The notes under the pieces were generated by a model. That model was not told where the DNA came from. It saw nothing but the letters and a program-made list of their open reading frames with translations, and ran no database searches. The translations under genes were made by a program, and so were the position numbers. Of a stretch of DNA of 32,780 bases, positions 31,612 through 32,780 are shown piece by piece. The DNA lies in the NCBI GenBank assembly GCA_964515255.1, contig CAZETL010000003.1, positions 1-32,780 on the forward strand. The letters run 5' to 3'. The DNA is from GCA-016699975 sp964515255 (GTDB lineage Bacteria; Patescibacteriota; Minisyncoccia; Moranbacterales; UBA1568). Position 1 is the stretch's first letter. Each line of letters starts with the position of its first letter.

Positions 31612-32214
31612 ATGTCCAAGTTTTTCTTTTTTCTGGTTTCTTGTTTTTGTTCTGTTGCCTCCCTTGCGGCCGGCATTGCTGGCTATGAGGCGGGCGGTCG
31701 CCAGGGCGACGGAAAACCGCCGACCATCTTCACGTGCCAGACGGCGTCGAACGGCGTCGTGCTGACCGTCGAAAACCTTGTCCTCGTTCGGATCGAACGC
31801 GAGGGGTCATTGCCTGGGGGCAAGACCGATAAGAATCACGCCGGGTCGGATGTGTCGGTCCTCCGGTATGAAGAAAATCCCAGTGTCCTCAATGGGGGGA
31901 AGGTGTACGCCATGCCTCTCGGCAAGGACTGGGCGGGCAAGGGACCGAATATCGAGGGATTGGATCTGTCACGAAGCATCGGTTCGACCTCCGTTACCGG
32001 GAACAAGGCTTCCATTCAGATCCGGATCAAAGAGGGAGCGGAGTGGCAGCCGATGACCCTGGTGTTTGAAGGGTCATCCGGTCGGGCATGGCTCGGTGTG
32101 ATCGGGGAGGGATTCCAGGCGAAAAATAAGAGCGGGAACCCGCTTCTCCTCATCGGCAGCCAGTGTCAGCAGCCGACAGCTGAAGCATTGTCGGCGATGG
32201 CGAGCCGACTCTGA
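31612..32214 (+). CDS. Secreted protein of unknown function
   Basis: A 200-residue protein with a signal peptide (FFFFLVSCFCSVASLAAG, cut near residue 20-24). The mature part is beta-rich with two cysteines, one near each end (FTCQTASNG and IGSQCQQP), that may form a disulfide tying the domain together. Segments such as NGVVLTVENLVLVRIEREGS and PMTLVFEGSSGRAWLGVIG suggest a small sandwich fold. No family is recognised. The start ATG 31612 follows GGAGAGGAG (31597-31605), which overlaps a hairpin; the frame opens earlier (31561) but without a signal peptide. It ends at a strong terminator and is convergent with the ligase-like gene. Confidence 0.8.
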   Translation: MSKFFFFLVSCFCSVASLAAGIAGYEAGGRQGDGKPPTIFTCQTASNGVVLTVENLVLVRIEREGSLPGGKTDKNHAGSDVSVLRYEENPSVLNGGKVYAMPLGKDWAGKGPNIEGLDLSRSIGSTSVTGNKASIQIRIKEGAEWQPMTLVFEGSSGRAWLGVIGEGFQAKNKSGNPLLLIGSQCQQPTAEALSAMASRL

Positions 32215-32231
32215 TACTCTGATTAACCCAC

Positions 32232-32275
32232 AAACCGACTATTCTCGCAGCGCGAGGGTGGTCGGTTTTTCTTTT
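32232..32275 (+). terminator. Intrinsic terminator of the 31612 gene, overlapping the next gene's end
   Basis: AAACCGAC (32232-32239) pairs with GTCGGTTT (32261-32268), with an inner stem CTCGC/GCGAG (32244-32248, 32252-32256), followed by TTTTTCTTTT. The stem includes the stop codon of the leftward gene, so the two convergent genes share this element. Confidence 0.85.
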
Positions 32276-32780
32276 GCCTGAATTCCGTTCGGGGAAGCGA
32301 AAATTTTGAAAGCGGCTCCCATTGTGATCCAAAATATCCATTGGACGGGAGTATTCTTGAAGACGTTATCGGAGAGGCTTGCGAGGAGGAGAGAAGCAAA
32401 GAGCGTGAGGAGGAAGAGAAAATTCGCACGGGATATTTCGCTTTTCGAGCCAACCATCGCCTGGAAGAGTTTTTTGCCGATAATGACGCAGTACGCTGAG
32501 AGGACGATGAGGCCGACAATGCCTCCTTCGACGAAAAACTTCACGAAGTCATTGTGCGGATCATTGCTTGGCCCGCGGGAAAGGCCGCGGATATTTTCCA
32601 ACACTTCCGAAAAAGTGTTCATGCCGCTCCCGACGAAGAAGGAGCCACTTCGGAGGGTCGCGCTGATGCCATCGCTCCAAATCCCAAATCTCCAGGCGAG
32701 AGAGCTGTCCGGGGAGAGACGGACCGAGTCGGAGATTCGTTCTTGGAAAGGTGCGACCAGAAGGAATAGGAGGATCGGGG
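32239..32780 (-). CDS. O-antigen ligase/polymerase-like membrane protein, C-terminal part
   Basis: Leftward gene that continues beyond the right edge; about 180 C-terminal residues are visible. The outer loop carries the family pattern: SLAWRFGIWSDG, FFVGSGMNTFSEVLENI, and then DPHNDFVKFFVEGGIVGL with the conserved His in the segment after the glycine-rich turn. Two or three membrane helices follow (GLIVLSAYCVII, FLFLLTLFASLLLASLSDNV, VQWIFWITMGAAFKI). Wzy/WaaL-type proteins join polysaccharide units or attach chains to a carrier on the outer side of the membrane; which one this is cannot be told. The stop is TAG 32241-32239. Confidence 0.82.
   Translation of the reverse strand, partial: PILLFLLVAPFQERISDSVRLSPDSSLAWRFGIWSDGISATLRSGSFFVGSGMNTFSEVLENIRGLSRGPSNDPHNDFVKFFVEGGIVGLIVLSAYCVIIGKKLFQAMVGSKSEISRANFLFLLTLFASLLLASLSDNVFKNTPVQWIFWITMGAAFKIFASPNGIQAKEKPTTLALRE

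Overview
The window looks like part of a draft genome of a small bacterium of the Candidate Phyla Radiation (Patescibacteria, probably a Parcubacteria-like lineage). This is inferred from the gene mix rather than proved: a short archaeal-type aspartyl-tRNA synthetase, a large DUF4012 protein next to a family 4 glycosyltransferase and MurJ, single-copy housekeeping genes in small operons, many exported proteins without recognisable family, and tRNA genes without an encoded CCA. UGA is used as a stop (for example at mreB), which argues against the code-25 lineages (Gracilibacteria, Absconditabacteria). A run of ten Ns at 11692-11701 marks a scaffold join, so order and distance across it are not certain.

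Layout. 1-3193: the tail of an unknown gene, a leftward tRNA-Arg(CCG), a family 2 glycosyltransferase, a single-domain response regulator and aspS. 3194-5645: an accessory islet with its own promoter: an exported unknown protein, a secreted CHAP-type cysteine hydrolase with a small exported cysteine-containing protein directly behind it, a strong terminator, and then the C-terminal stub of an ABC exporter ATPase. 5717-10130: the cell-shape operon mreB-mreC-mreD-mrdA (PBP2). 10295-15086: greA rightward, then recR, dnaB and cysS leftward, with one possible small gene between dnaB and cysS. 15198-20367: glycosyltransferase, DUF4012 protein and MurJ flippase, an envelope operon. 20509-23326: lysS-serS. 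23327-24060 holds a short basic protein and a hairpin-rich stretch. 24061-24804: an isolated gene of unknown function and tRNA-Lys(UUU). 24866-27689: a beta-propeller lipoprotein, frr and rseP. 27761-32214: a separately promoted set of exported or membrane genes: a Wzz-like protein, a probable lipoprotein, a LysM protein with a long beta-rich C-terminal domain, and another secreted protein. 32239-32780: the end of a leftward O-antigen ligase/polymerase-like gene.

Together the genes describe core translation and replication plus a large investment in the cell surface: peptidoglycan elongation (MreBCD, PBP2, MurJ), polysaccharide synthesis and chain-length control, membrane proteolysis, and secreted proteins that may act on cell walls. 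No CRISPR array, insertion sequence, rRNA or phage module was seen. The least explained parts are the 3.2-5.6 kb islet, the 27.8-32.2 kb exported cluster, and the non-coding stretches at 10751-10966 and 23723-23932.
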